64,000 bases of DNA from Nemopilema nomurai. Taxonomy: Eukaryota > Cnidaria > Scyphozoa > Rhizostomeae > Rhizostomatidae. Shown in pieces: positions 1 through 13,800 of this stretch. Every line of letters begins with the position of its first letter. Positions within the stretch are counted from its first letter, which is position 1. The DNA lies in NCBI GenBank assembly GCA_003864495.1, contig ML133428.1:1-64000 (forward strand), read 5' to 3'. The translations under genes and the position numbers were made by a program. The notes under the pieces were generated by a model. It was not told where the DNA came from. It searched no databases and saw only the letters and a list, made by a program, of their open reading frames with translations.

Positions 1-387
1 TGGAGTTTTTTTCCAAGACCAGGTTCGCCTCTTTCTTGGATGCTAGTGGTACTATTACTAGTAGCAGTATTAGTAGTAGTAGTAGAGATGAAAATGTTGC
101 CTCTTTCGATTAGAACCTCTGAACTTTAGGCCATATATTCTGAAACCAGCGAGATTTGAGGTTTTTCTCGAAAAAAACTTATTTGCTGCATACTCTGGTT
201 GAAATTTAGAGACGGAGAAGACAATCTTTTACTAACCACCGTTGGCATAAAATAGCATTTAAGCCAAAGGGATTTAGTATAGTCCAAGGTTCGCGCTTAA
301 CAAACCAAAACAGTTTGGACTTGACTGAAATAAAATATTGGCAGGAACTTTAAGCGAGTGACAGGAGAACTTTGCAAAATGACATAC

Positions 388-3300
388 TTGAACCATCTGC
401 CTGCAGATTACTCTAATGACATCTTCATCCAGGCCTCTCTCCAAATCTATGGTGAAAGAATTCAAAATTGTAATAATATGAAAATAATTGAAGAAAAATT
501 AGAAAAACTTCGAATGACTATACGTTTCATAAAGATCCATTTTCTACTAGTATTGCAGAAAGGAACCACCAAATGTTTATAACCATGTGGATTCATAAAT
601 ATTTCTACTGATTTGTACATACTGACAATATTCTTGTTCCATTGCTAAAATTGCCCGACCCATTCAGGAACTCCGTTATGAAACTGGAGTCCCTTCTAAC
701 GTATCGCCACAATGAGTTTGCGAGCCTATGCAAGCTTTTGTCTTTCTGTTGCATTAATTCGGGGGTTGAAAGAAGATTTAGTACCGTTGACAGCTAATTT
801 GTGACAAACGCCTTTACATCTCGCGCGGCACCCTAATCACAATTTGATCGCTTATGGAAATAATACTTTTCGGAGCAGAGACGAGGAAGAGAAATCATCG
901 AGAGGACTCTGGCATCCTAGTTTTAAAGAGGGAGAATGAAAGCAAGCATACAATTAAGCTGTGCCATCGTAACGAAATTCATATTGGGAGTGGGGGGGGG
1001 GGGGGGGGGGGACTTCTCATTGTATTCCTGCTCATTCAGTACACTGTAATAAAGAAACATACTGTTGTACGACAATTATTATCTCCCTTATCTCTCCCGG
1101 TTTCGACGGGCCTGTCAAGTACCCACATTTAGAAAAAAATTTACAGCCTATTTAAGGTGGAACTTCAACATGCTTAGCATTAGAAATTTTTTCTCTATCA
1201 AAATATAACATTTCAGTTTAAAAAATTTAATCATTTTATGTAAGGGGATTCAAAATTGACCTGTGCACCCTAAACTGATTATGCAAGTATTTTGTCACAG
1301 GTATCAATATCTCAATGTACAAGACCTGGATCAGGGAACCTTCTCATTGAGCAGGAACCCTGTACTTTTAATATATAGCTTAAAATCAGTTGGCTAAATA
1401 TTTCAAAAATCTTAGACATCATTTGGGGCCTCCTTATGAAAAATAACGTTCTAGACTTTTAAGGCAACGTGTTAGAAAATTTGAATTTTAACAAAAGAGC
1501 TTCAGAAGTAAGAGAAAATTTCCAGAAAACTAAATAAAACATCTTGGGAGATCAGGTGCCTCTAAACCAGGATGATGTTTTAGGGTAATCATGTGTATTG
1601 CCTCTCCTTTTAATAATTAATAAAATAATTAATTTAAAATAATTAATAACAAGTAACAACAACACTGATAGAAAACAAAACTTAAACTAAAAATTGGAGA
1701 GAGCAGATTGCTACTGTAGGCATAAGAGGAAACTAGATATGACTTAACTGACCGAGAACTATGTCATCCATTGCACCACCGGGGCAAAACTCAAGCATCA
1801 TCTGAAAAATATAGAATTACTATTTTATCGTAAGTCACTGTAATTAGACATAAGAAAGCCAATAACAGCTTTGATTATACCTAATCAGTACAGATACCAG
1901 AGAAAATCCAGCATACAAATTTTTTTAAAGGAAGAATTAACCAAACTTTTTAATATTTCATAGACCACAAACAATTCAGGGTTATCACAGCAGTTGACAT
2001 GAGCAACAATACCATGGTGCATTCTAATTACTGTTATAATATGAGTCATTGGTTGTTTCTTAAATTCAAGCTTAAAGTTTGCAGAAGTTTTTACATTTTT
2101 TGCTATTGTAGAATTTTGTAAAGCAAATTTAAAAAAGATGTCCCTTATACTGTTTTCCCTAGATAAAAAAATTACAAAATTATAAGCAGATATGTTCAAA
2201 TGAAAACAATCAATAAGTCAAATGATTATTTACTTCTTCCTCTTAAATGGCCTTCAAGCTTCAATACCCTAGGTATGTGAGATAAAAACAACACTGGTGC
2301 AAATAAAGGTGCCCTTGATACAATTTCTTGGTGCTATCAATCTGCAATGACATACCCATAATTGATTGTCATGAACATAAGCCTGAAACATGTCAACCAC
2401 ATGTTTATTTTTGCACTCTGACAGAATATCAATCTCAACCATATAGTCCTCCAGTTCTGCATCCCCAGTTATGGCTACAATTTTGGCAGCTGCTAAGAGG
2501 CCATCGCTCTTGCGCTGTGCCTGAAACAAAGTAAGAGCAAATTTAACAACTAACCCAAGAAAGAAAGAAGGCAATTAAAAAATTTTTTCTACCTGGGATC
2601 CAAAATATAAGAAGTACTTTATAACTCATAAAAGGTTACTGGTACTTTTTTACACTCTGGTAAGAGAAATGGTAGATACACTGTATTTCAAAGCTGTCTT
2701 GATCACATCAAAGTTATCATTCAACCTTATCAATTAAAAATTGCAGAAGAAATTGGATTGGGGAAAAACTATTTCAGTTTCAGTGGCAACAAAAGAAAAT
2801 TGTTATGAAGTAATTGGCCTTTGTAAGTTACCTGAAGGTAATGTCCATAATAAATTTGAATCTAATGCCAGACCCTCTTTGAATTGAGATTAAATCTGGC
2901 AACCGATTAATATTCATACAAAGAAAACTGTCTTGTCCCCCCTAGTCAATAATTTGTCTGCCTGAATGAGAAAAGTTTTCTTTCACAAACAACAGGCCAA
3001 ATCTGGCTGACAATCCTCAAATATAGTTTACACATGCCTTTGGAAAAATTGGGATATTGAGGTCAAGAGGCAGTTAATTCTGGAAAATTTATCAGCAAAC
3101 AATAACTCAAATCATACTTATAAATAATCTTAGTATGATGCCAATCTTTCTAAGTGAGCATAGTAGCCAGTTATTCATTTTGCAGTGACTAAACTATAAC
3201 TTAAACTGTGCTAAAGGCTTAAAAGCTTGTCACAGATCTTTGGAGTGACTTCACCCTGGACAGAACATTGTACTGACAAGCCACTCATGTCAAGCCAAAC

Positions 3301-4213
3301 TCTAAAAAATAACACCCAACTGATAGATACAGACTTGGAAGCAGACTGACTTGATGGAATGGCACTGTATCAACAAGCTTTGTTGACTCTCCTCTGCATG
3401 AGATCATTTAACAAACAAACAACAAAATGTTACCATGGCACTTAAATTTGAACTCAGTCATAATGTTTGCAATTGGTGGTACAAAGGTGGTCAAGCTAAA
3501 ACCTAAGTACAATTATTTTCTGAAAACAAACTCAATGAAAATAAATCTTCATTTTGATAACTTAATTGATTTTTTTATTAAATCGAAATCGTTAGTTGCT
3601 GCCCCTTGTGCTCTTGTAGCAAGCGATAACCTAGATTTGAACCGATCAAACAATTAACTTTTTTCAAAATAATTAATCAAATAGAAAACTGGCTATACAT
3701 TCATTTCCTTCTGAAAGTCTTTCCGCCTCTATCTGGGGAAAATCTGAACTCAAGTTTAGCAATTCATATTATTCAAATAATCAAGTGTTACGAACAAAAT
3801 ATTGCTTGATTCAAAGGTTTACAAACTTTTGGGTTTAGGAATGTTTTATGTGCATCGACGAAAAATAAACTAGCGGGATTAATTTAAACTGACAATAACG
3901 TGATAAAAAAAATTTGGACCAGACATTGAGACAAGGAAAGAGCCGGCTGTGTAAATAAAAGACTACGATTTGCAAGATTTCTGCAACATTAATAATGGCA
4001 TGCAATAAGTCTGAATTTAAGACGGCACGACCTACTTCAAAATATGTAATTCGTATTACAAACCTTGTAAACCTTTCCAAAGGTTCCATCGCCTATCTCG
4101 CCAGTAAGTTCCCAAATTTCGTTGGGGTCGACTCCTTTGGTTACATTAGAGCATTCCTTTTTCCTTTCCTTTTTTGAAAAAAACGGAAACACGTTTTTGA
4201 AAAACACTGACAT
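388..4213 (-). CDS. SLK/STK10: STE20-family kinase, SLK/STK10-like (N-terminal exons; 3' end beyond window)
   Basis: Four coding exons on the minus strand: 4064-4213 (start codon 4211-4213), 2356-2520, 1753-1801 and 388-446. They join in phase into 141 codons and continue off the left edge. Exon 1 has the family leader VDPNEIWEL followed by the ATP-binding glycine loop GEIGDGTFGKVYK. Exon 2 carries the AAAK catalytic lysine region and the C-helix segment ELEDYMVEIDIL. Exon 3 encodes LEFCPGGAMDDIVL and exon 4 RGLDEDVIRVICRQM, each nearly matching human SLK/STK10 in the same order. Known role of the family: GCKV-type STE20 serine/threonine kinases that phosphorylate ERM proteins and regulate the cortex, adhesion and mitosis. 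The HRD, DFG and C-terminal coiled-coil parts are outside the window, so SLK and STK10 cannot be told apart; cnidarians probably have a single pro-orthologue. Upstream in-frame ATGs before 4213 exist, but the chosen one best fits the family length. Confidence 0.9.
640..800 (+). pseudogene. Possible hAT-type transposase C-terminal relic
   Basis: About 40 codons are open from roughly 660 to 798, ending in NSGVERRFSTVDS and then a stop. The pattern of a hydrophobic helix followed by S/N-x-x-VERxFS resembles the C-terminal dimerisation region of hAT-like transposases. Nothing else of such a transposase is recognisable nearby, so this would be a short fossil fragment. The stretch lies in the intron after SLK exon 3. 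This is a weak call based on one motif. Confidence 0.3.
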
Positions 4214-7200
4214 GATGACAACTGAAAACGAATTGGAATCCTGGCGGCTACTTGGTGGGAAATTGGTCAGTATTGGCAATCTCTTAGGCCATCACTTCTG
4301 TGATTCACGTTCGCAGTTCAAGGTGTAAGTCATCCACTCCAAAAACCAATGAAAGAAAAAATAAGGACGCGGGTCTTTTAATTTCGTCTGGATTTGCTTC
4401 TTAACTTCGCTGTGTACAGAATCGCGGATTTACACCGATAATGTCCCCAGCTTTCAAAAAATTAAATCTGTCCCTAATGAGCGAGAACGTTTTTCTCCGC
4501 AGTTTGGTGTGTACCTTCGCTCAACAAAACAAAAACAGTGTATTAAGGTTAGAGCTGCAAATCTTCAATTCATTCGATCTTTCTTTCTCTACATCTTTAC
4601 AGACAGCAATAAATACGAAATTGTGCTCAAGGTGCAATCCTCCCTCCTTCCTTGACATCAACTGTTTACCGAAAGGCGGCATCCTCAATTTCCTCTGCGC
4701 GGGAGAAGTTGAGCTCAACCTAAGGAAGTTTTGAGGAACAAGATATTTTGTGAGTCATCCTTTATTTGTTCTTATTGAATAAGGTAGATTATCTTTAGTA
4801 ATTACCTTTTGATTCTCTCTGTACCCAGGGTTTGTCTCGTCAAGTGGAAAACTTTTCCCTCGAAATCAACACAGCGAATGGATATGGGAATGCTTATTAT
4901 GATGTCTATAGTAAAAGCAGTATTTATCCGCAGGGGTATAGAGGTAGGGGACTCGAAGGGGCTGAGCCCCTTTGCTGATGCCCAAAATTGGCAAATTTCC
5001 ACTTTTTTTCTTGTTTTTAGCAATTTTTCGTTCAACATCCTCCCTTATAGTTTTGATAACACTACACCACTGGTTGTCCGCGATTGCCATGTGAAAATCT
5101 GAGTAACGTGACACTTTCACTAATCTGATGCTGGATGGGATCATTCTTTTTGTCAGATGGGTTTTCCTCCTCATTTATTACCCATTTGTTCTCATCCCAT
5201 TCAATTTCCAGCATCCGGGTGATACGTTCAAACAATGCAATAATTAACCTCTCGGCACTTCAGCATTCATTGGCCGGCTTCTTCTTTCTGAATCGTTTCT
5301 GGTTTGAACTTTGGTGAATGACTCGAATGTTGCTGAAATGTGGGTGTTGTGGAGGAAAGATTAAAGAGCGGATTCTTTGGGGGATTTTGTTGCTGTGAAA
5401 GTGAACCGATGGTGTCAAAATTACCAAGTTCAAGACGGCATAGACTTGCGACGACATTATTGGCTTCAATGGTACTAGACTTTTCAGGGATATAATCAAG
5501 GAAAATTGAAATCTACCTTAACGAGAGCAACATCATTTGTGGGAGACCCCACTAGGTCTTTCTGGAATATCATGTTGCAAAGAAAAAGTTAGAATCTAGA
5601 GTCTATGAAATTATTTCTATGCACAAGAGATAACTTAAGCGTGAAGTAGAGACATCTCATAAAGCTTCGCAGATAGGAAGCAACGCCATTTATCTGGAGC
5701 TAAGGAGGCACACAGTTTACGACTTCTTTTGATATAATTCGTCATTAGGAAACCGAGCCCTGAGATGATGAAAAACTGGAAAACCATATTACTGACCACA
5801 ATAAGCCTTACAGAAAGCTGGAGCTCCATCGGTTGAATATCACAACACCTTACAGTATTCATGTCGTAAGTCTCCATCAATGTATGTTTTAAATAGCATG
5901 TTCATGAATTAGAAACCTTTTTGACTTTATTCTGGTTTATGTCCGATGAAATCTTCGTCTAAATTCATTTGAAAAGCTTTGCATGCTTTTTCCTGTAATG
6001 AACTTTGAATGAATGAAAGGAGCTGATCCACAAAGCAACGGTGTCCTAAAATTGGTATCGAATAAAAAACTCTGTCTTTGGTGTCACAAAGTCGTAAATA
6101 CGTCTTTTTCTGGTTAGGTTTTTACCGCGTAATAGAAATACGTCCAAAGATAACTTCATAGCATAGATAACAAGATAACCACATGATAGTATCGATGGGG
6201 ACATATTTAATTGCACCTCGCTCCTGGCGAGCATCGGCACAGATACGGAATTGAGGGAACAAAATGACATGTGGCTGGAATGATCCAATTTGGAAGGAAG
6301 GCAGTAAAGGGCTGTACAACAGCAAAGGTATACGGATTTCGGTTTATAAGAAACAGGTTACAAAAAACAGTAAGCTCAATTTTTGGTGGAAGTTCAGAAA
6401 CAACCATACCCATAATGAAGCAGCTAGAAAGGTTTGATGCCATAATGAGCTGAAACCCGAAACAATCTTGGCATTGAAAAGCTCTGTATATTGCAGCGCT
6501 ACACTTGCCATATAGTTGCGTGCAGCAAGGTTGTTAAGGGGCGTAATACACCTCCGTTTATCATTCTCCTAATAAGCACATTACATTAGTTTTTATCTGA
6601 ATGTTGGGAATCATTTACTTAACTTAATAAAAACTAGTGAATCGTAATAATAAATTTAAGAAACACGTGATAAACATTTGATAGCAAAGTGGCCACACAA
6701 TTGAACTAACAGCACAGGACATTGGTGTCCTATAAAAAAATGTTGTCCAACAAAGAGAATCGATTACGAGATTCTTGGACAGCGCACCAGATGCTTTTGA
6801 TATGCTTCATGAATTGATGAACCTTTAGAAAAACAATAGGTGTTTTCCTCGTTCTTTGAAATTTGAAAGAAATTCGCGGACTTTGGTCCTTTGCAAATCG
6901 TTACTGGTCTTTTGGAACTTTTCAAGGGATATTTTCTGATTCTGTTGATTTTGAAATATTAGTCGACACAATAAGTTTTTTTCTTTTAAACTTTAGGATA
7001 GTGTACAACATCTATGCTTTTGATACCAACCTGAAAACAGCACGTAAAACCCTGGATAGAGGTCGAGCAGTCAAGTACCATGTTTTACTTCAGCAAATAA
7101 TTCTTGAATTAATAGCTTCCCGTGACGTGGTTTCGGGTGAGTTCTAAAGGGCTTTGAAAGAAAAATACCTCCATATTGGCAGTAAACGTATGTCTCAAAT

Positions 7201-7821
7201 TCTTTTTCGGCATTTAATTCAAAGATCTGAAACTAACTTTGCAGACAAAGTGTGTTAGATTCGATGACGAGAATATAGGTCAAACTGTCTGCAGTGACTC
7301 TTTAGATGAACGATCTAATACGGTCTCTCGCGAAGCAATTAAACAGTCATTGCTTGATAGCAAAAACAGAGTGCTTCCGTACAACATGTGAATACCTGAA
7401 GTCCTTTGTCGTATAGTTTACAACAGGCGTACAAGAGGCATGAAGGACCAGTTAGAAATGCCATTCTCTCACAAGGAGCAGTTTTCAATAAGAAGAACAT
7501 GACAATGTTTTTCTTAACAGCAATGGTGAGGTTTAAGGGAGAGAAAAGGGACTCAGGAGTGTTTTGAAGGAGGGAAAACATTAAGGAACACACACAAAGC
7601 TTTCTTTCTGATGAAAAATAAAAAAAACATGGCGCGGATTCAATAAAAACGTTGCCACGATTGACAATGAATTCCACAAGCTTTCTTTGGAATAGAAAAA
7701 CATTTATTGAAATGTTTTTCTGTTAAGAGATAAAGGTATAACTTGGATTACTTCGCCACTTGCAACTTCCTAGAGGTGCATCTCCTGAGTTAGTACCAGT
7801 TATTTGACGATACCATCATAA
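4214..7821. other. Intergenic stretch, no supported gene
   Basis: Between the SLK/STK10 start and the XRCC6 stop there is no open frame with recognisable protein similarity and splice support. It includes the SLK promoter region and the probable 3' UTR of XRCC6. Short open frames at 6271-6453 and 6863-7147 on the plus strand and 5635-5880 on the minus strand have no recognisable family. A short frame at about 7232-7391 preceded by a possible 3' splice site also has no match I recognise. Confidence 0.5.
7703..7708 (-). promoter_or_regulatory. Putative polyadenylation signal of XRCC6
   Basis: TTTATT on the plus strand reads as AATAAA on the minus strand. It lies 114 bp downstream of the XRCC6 stop codon, a reasonable 3' UTR distance. 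The hexamer is common in AT-rich DNA, so the call rests on position. Confidence 0.4.
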
Positions 7822-10800
7822 TTATGATAATTGCAGGTGGCTCATAATGGCCTCTATCAAATCCTGTTTCCTCGAAGATTTGAGTTTTATTTCCTTTGAC
7901 TTGCAGAATTCTTTCAAAACTGGTACTGTCAATTTGTTTAGCTGCAACGAATTCAATCATTTATTAGCACGAGCGTACAAACAAGAATAAACGTACAGAA
8001 GCAGGCACTAATTTGGTGAATAATTCACGAATGTGTAGAACTTCACTATTCAGAACGTTGACATTAAAAAACAGGTTAGCTTGGGAGAGGAAGGATTCGC
8101 ATAAATCCCTTTATTAAGCTAAAATCAAATAAATACAGGGGCATCCCGCTTGGATCACTATTAAGTGATTGACTGATTAGATCATTGTGATTGAAATGAC
8201 AAGGTGCATTGCAGCGAGATTGATTGAAATTCCAGCAAACAGCTAATTATTGAAAAAGAGAACTTCATGCAAAATCATCAAATTCGCGCAGAAACGACTT
8301 GGATAAATTAAAATGCATTTGAGCGACTCATTGCAGCTGAATTTACAGTCATTGTGAAGCACTGAAATATCAGCAGGAGACACAGACAAAAGTACTCAAG
8401 AAAGTGAAATGTACTATATATGAAATTGCAGGAGATTGGCATATAGCCTGCATCAATGTATGTACCACTTTATAATGGACTGGAGTATATGAATTGAAGG
8501 TATATCTATGTATTGAGGTATATTATGGAGGTACAGCATAAATTTATACAAAAATTACAGAAGAGTGGGGAAAATGTAGACAAGGAATCTGGGAAAGAAA
8601 GCTCCGATAAAATGAAAACTGGAAGTTGGTCTAATCAACAGGAAGTGAACAGAATGAGTTAAATTGAAATATCAAAAAGTCACTGACTAGCAAGGCGGCT
8701 AGGTCAACAACAACAACAGTTTGCAAATACATGTGCTGCTGTCAATGAACAATTCATGCTAGCTGTTCGAAATTAATGTAAATTAGCCTCAATTGGCAAA
8801 CAAAAAAATAAGTGCTTTTTGAAGGAAGATTTCAAGATGTGCGAATATAAAACAACTGCTGAACTGCTGAAGCTTTTTGAAAGAGAAAAAGCATGAACCT
8901 GTGACGTTTAAACCAAGTCCCCCATTGAGCTTCATAACTATCCAAACAAAGATAAGTCTGAGAATTTAATTCCTTGACGTTAAGAAAGCGGCTGACCCTG
9001 GCTCCGGTTGGAAACACAAAATAAGCCCATTGGCTATGTCATGGAACAAATATGGCCTAAATGGAGATTTCGACGGGATAAATGAAGAACGCCAGGTCAA
9101 CGGGAGAAGACAGAGCAGTCGTTTCATTCTTGCAAAAACAGAACGAGAGAAGACTGGGATGATGAGCCATGATTTAGTGACGTAGTGTCCTCTACGGCTA
9201 ATGCATTTTGCTCACCTGCTTCGTCTTAGCTTTCTCCTCGACCTCAGCATCTGTGAATTCGACTTTTGCAACCTTTGCTTGTTTGGGCGCCGCCTGTGAA
9301 ATGAGAGACAGAAAATTACAGCGTTTGGCTTTAACAGTGGAGCTGCGTCTTGAAGCATGTGTGTGGTGCAGAAAGACTCGAAGAAGTCAGGGGAACATGA
9401 GAAGTCAGGGTAACACGAAGAGTCAGGATAAAAGGGCGTGGCATGTGCAGTGATAATGCGGGCGATACCGGGCATTGATAATGCATTGATAATGCATTGA
9501 TAATGCTGGAAACGACTTAAGACGCTCCACAAGTAGCCCTTTGCCTCAGCGGTAGCATATGCACATATTTTGCTCACGATAATAACATTATCGTATATAG
9601 ATACTATGTTACACGTAAAGGCCAGTTCATAGTAGTTGGCAAATTGCAAAAGCCCACAAACGACCAATCTATGTTGGGCCAAAACTCATGCTGAGTAATT
9701 TAGAGAATTGACTGAAGCAGAGCAAAAGTGAAATGCTTACCGCGTTTGGATCATAATCTCCCGAGAATACAGCGCTCTTGAATTCTTCAATAATCTTTCC
9801 AGCCCTCTTCTCAATGGCATTTGTGTCAGGGACTGAAGAAAGATCAGACTGGGTAATTACAATATGGGCAAATAGAAACGCTTCTAGTTAAAACCAAACA
9901 AAACGGCTCATTTGAAGCATGCATTCAACACATGGCATCCTTTCTGATTTTGCTTTTGCAGTTAAATCTTACAGGGACACATGGGTGTAAATATTGCAAT
10001 TGCTACTAGAAAGGATGCAGCCAAACACAAGCATAACCTAGAGTGGAAATCAGGTGCTTAGAAGTTTCGAGAAATGACACAATGATACGTAGCAATGGTT
10101 CATTACAGTTCAAGGTAAAGGCCAAAAAGACAATCCTATATCAAAGACAGCGCTATTCCAAGTTCAACCAATTAGAAAACATACTTGTGGTATCCTCAAC
10201 CGGCTCGATATCATCTCGCTCCAAAGCGATTGTCTCCAGTGTTCGCAAAAAGTGCTGAAGATCTGTGAACGGGAAAATCTAAAAATTCAGACTATGACTA
10301 CTCACAGATATTTGGGGTTATTTCCACAGTAAACTAAGAATAAAATAATTTAAAAAAAAGGAAAAAAGGAAGTTTAAAGCTGAGTTAAACAGTAGCAGTT
10401 CAAAGAAACATTTAGAAAACACGGGCTAATGAATGAACCAAGATTAACCATAACACTTGCACTTGGCCTATGCTAACTCTGATACACACAATATATCCAG
10501 CTCTACTTAACATGCGCAAAGTTCATCCATGGTATACTACAATTTGTGTGGTTTGCATGTCTTTAAAGAACAAATGCAAAAGGTTAGCTTTGTGGCAAAG
10601 TCAGTTGAGCATTTCGAGCATCGAGTAAAAGAAGTAGAATTTTCATTCGATGGGAAAGCCTTTTCAATAACAAATACGTTTAGGCTTGTTCAACTTGCTT
10701 CCAAGGTCATGCCAGGCTACTTAAGAAAACAGGATGAGTGCATTTAATCTAGCTTTCAGTGAACCAGGTCCAGCTCTGCCTTTACAGTGAGTCGACAGTG

Positions 10801-13800
10801 ACGTCAGCATTGCAAATTGCATCTTGAGATATTCACAACTTTATTACACAACAAAAATTCCGCATGCTATGCATATGAACACGCTAGATTGAAAGTTCAG
10901 ATAAACGGCTATGAATACATTTGTATTAGTGAGAGGTGCAAGCTTTACAACACGAAACAAATCTTTATTAGAATACAACCAGAAGCACAGAAATCGCGTG
11001 AAATTAGCACTGTCGTAAAAAACTCAAGCGCAGACAACAGAGTACGTACGTGGATTCTCGAAATTATCACTGCTGAACTTGAACATGAGGCTGCTGATGA
11101 GCTCCTTCGCCTTGTCAATCTGCTCGTGAATGGCTGCATAACATGAAAAAATCATTTGGCTTCAGTTTCACATTGTTAAAGAACCAAAGATATGACAGAT
11201 AGATGTTCGATCAAAAACTATCGTCCAAATTCACCAAAGAGAGGTGATAGAAATTCACCAAGAGAGGTGATAGAAAGATTCGACCTCCTTCTTGCACCCA
11301 TTTTCTCTAAAAATTACAAATCTGACTATCAATATCACAATTAAGAAACTTCTTTTCTACTCTCATATTCTGTCTTTTTATCACAGTACAGTTTATGTAA
11401 AAAAGGAAGTGTAACTGAAACTTTATGAAAAATAGTCATTATTTCAATGTCGCTTTGCAATGAAAGTGAAGCACATGCAGGCGGATCTTGATGGACCACA
11501 AGAGGCTGTGACGTCATATCTAGGCAAGTATGTAAAGTAGATATTGAATACAAAACCTTTAGGTGCATTTTCAACGTTGAGTTTGCGAATATCGTCCATA
11601 AATGGAAGGAACGTAAGGTTGAATCCGGGGGGTTTTACTTGGTAACCATGTTCATCGTACTCTGCATTCTGACAAAAGGACCGTGGAGACATCAAGCAAG
11701 GGTTATCAAAAACAGAATCAAAGTCAGTGAGTACCTAGCCCCCTAACGAAATTCAAGCTAAATAAAGCAATACAAGGAAACTTCATAGAGATTTCAAGCC
11801 TGGTGTGTCGAGTAAGGGAAAAATGCCAAAATGTAGAAGATAACGAGCCGTTTCAAGGACTTTTGGCAGACATTGCATGTTCCTTGCAGGATAAACATAA
11901 TGTGCACTAGCTTATGGAACTCGGAGCTGAGAACTCCTAACGTCACGAAAGGTGGGCAAACCTGTGGAGACAAAGCAGCAAGCCTCGGCGCCCTGTGATG
12001 CTGACCGATGTAGCAACAAATTGCGACGACGTTCTTTGCGAGGCATCGCTTAAGAAGGGCCGCAAAGATGGCTTTGCTACCTTTTATCTCCTAAGAAAAA
12101 GAAAACATTAATTCTTAGCTTTATTAATCATTAGTAATTTCATTAAGAGGGGGGGGGGGCTTATCGAAAGTGAGGCACAACTATACTAGTGTTGAGAGCT
12201 CTGAGAGAAACAAGTTACTCAATGATTCAGTGAGTGATAGTACGAGTCAAGAGCCAGCAAGTTTTATAGGCAACAGGGCTTCTTATGACGATTAGAAACA
12301 GTGAGTTGTTCAAAGAAATTTGTCTTTCTGCAGAACGTTGACACGCTGACCTATATGATGGATAATTGAGTAGAATCGTGGCTGAATCATTGAAAATAAC
12401 ATCGCAAGCCCACGACAATACCGCAAAAAGGGAGTGCTACACAAAGGCATGGCTGTAAAGGTGCGTTGCTGCTTATGTTGAGAGATATTATCAGCACAGT
12501 TAAGGGGGAAAGGCACAGGATTGATTGACTAACTGATTGTCACAGGAACGAGGCGAAGGGACTTCGTAATATTATGAAGCTGAAGTGCAGGAAACTCACC
12601 CTTGAATTCAGCATTGATTTTGCAGTGGCCCTTAACTAGCTAAGCAAATGCAACAGCCTGATTGATAACCATGTTTGGTTTGACTTGAATACAGGCCAAG
12701 CCAAACATCTGAAGTCCAGCAAAACCCAACAAGTACGCTTTAATTAAATTGCTTGTTAATGAGGACAGATAAATGCAGAATGAATGTTTCCCGACATGGA
12801 AGATCCTCACCGTCTCGTCCGGATAAATGAACTGGCCAGGCTTAACGTAATAATAACGTTTCATCAGGCTTTTCGACTTGAATCCCAACAAATGAAGACC
12901 TGAAAAGGATGCAGAAAACTCAACCTAAACATCGCAATTAGACTCAAGAATCAGGTATCATTATGAACGCAGAACATGACGTGCCTCTTTTTTGCCTGCG
13001 GTAGGGGGGACGTTGGCATTCTACAGGACTCACTGGGTACACCAATATTTATCAAGAAGGTCTTTGGAAAATCATATAAAAAGGCACTTACCTGGTTCTC
13101 CAAATTTCTTCATTTCCTGAACTTCGTTTTGCTCAAAAATTACCTAATTGATAAGCGTGGAAAACATTTGAAGTTGAAAAAGGCGGCTATCAAAGATGGC
13201 AAGAGTTCTTGGATGACAAAATTTAAAGCTTTTCACATCATTTAAAAAAAAAGAAAACCTTTATACCTGGCATTTCATTTCACTACGACATTGATTTTAC
13301 CATGAGAAATGTTTTTGAGTTATGATAGCATCAATACATGCATCTGAATACAGATTTTTCTTCAATGTTAGGAACAACCCACACCAAAGATGTTTTTCAA
13401 TTTTGTAGATACAAGCCATTAACATATACGAGTTCCATGAAAACAAAAATCGCTCATTTTCATACTTTTTCATCTCCAAAGCTTCTTGCGTATTTAATGT
13501 CTGTAGGCATCAGCTCTTTCCCAGTGGCCTAAAAGAACATTGCTATCAGTCATTAGCTGGGGTCGTTCTTAATTTCGCTAAAACTTATTAGCTACATTGC
13601 AGCTTACTTTGCCTCTAATATCCAAATTAGTTCGCACTTTTTAAAAAACTTCTTCACATATTGCGCCCAATTGGCTGTAAACCATTTTTCACACTGGGGT
13701 GAATGAAACTCACATTTTTCAAATGAACATCCATTGGTTGTCTTTTAATGATGCCTATGCGTAAATCATGAAAATTGACAAAGGTAAAAAGATCCAAAGA

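Noticed and set aside
989..1012. Long G run
   Set aside because: Simple mononucleotide tract in an SLK/STK10 intron with no other structure; probable length error zone.
6271..6453. Plus-strand frame with a vague DDE_4-like tail pattern
   Set aside because: Similarity depends on a few residues and no catalytic core, terminal repeats or target duplication is visible.
9212..9682. 156-codon minus-strand frame
   Set aside because: Mostly intron of XRCC6 read through repeats; the true exon (9216-9293) uses a different frame.
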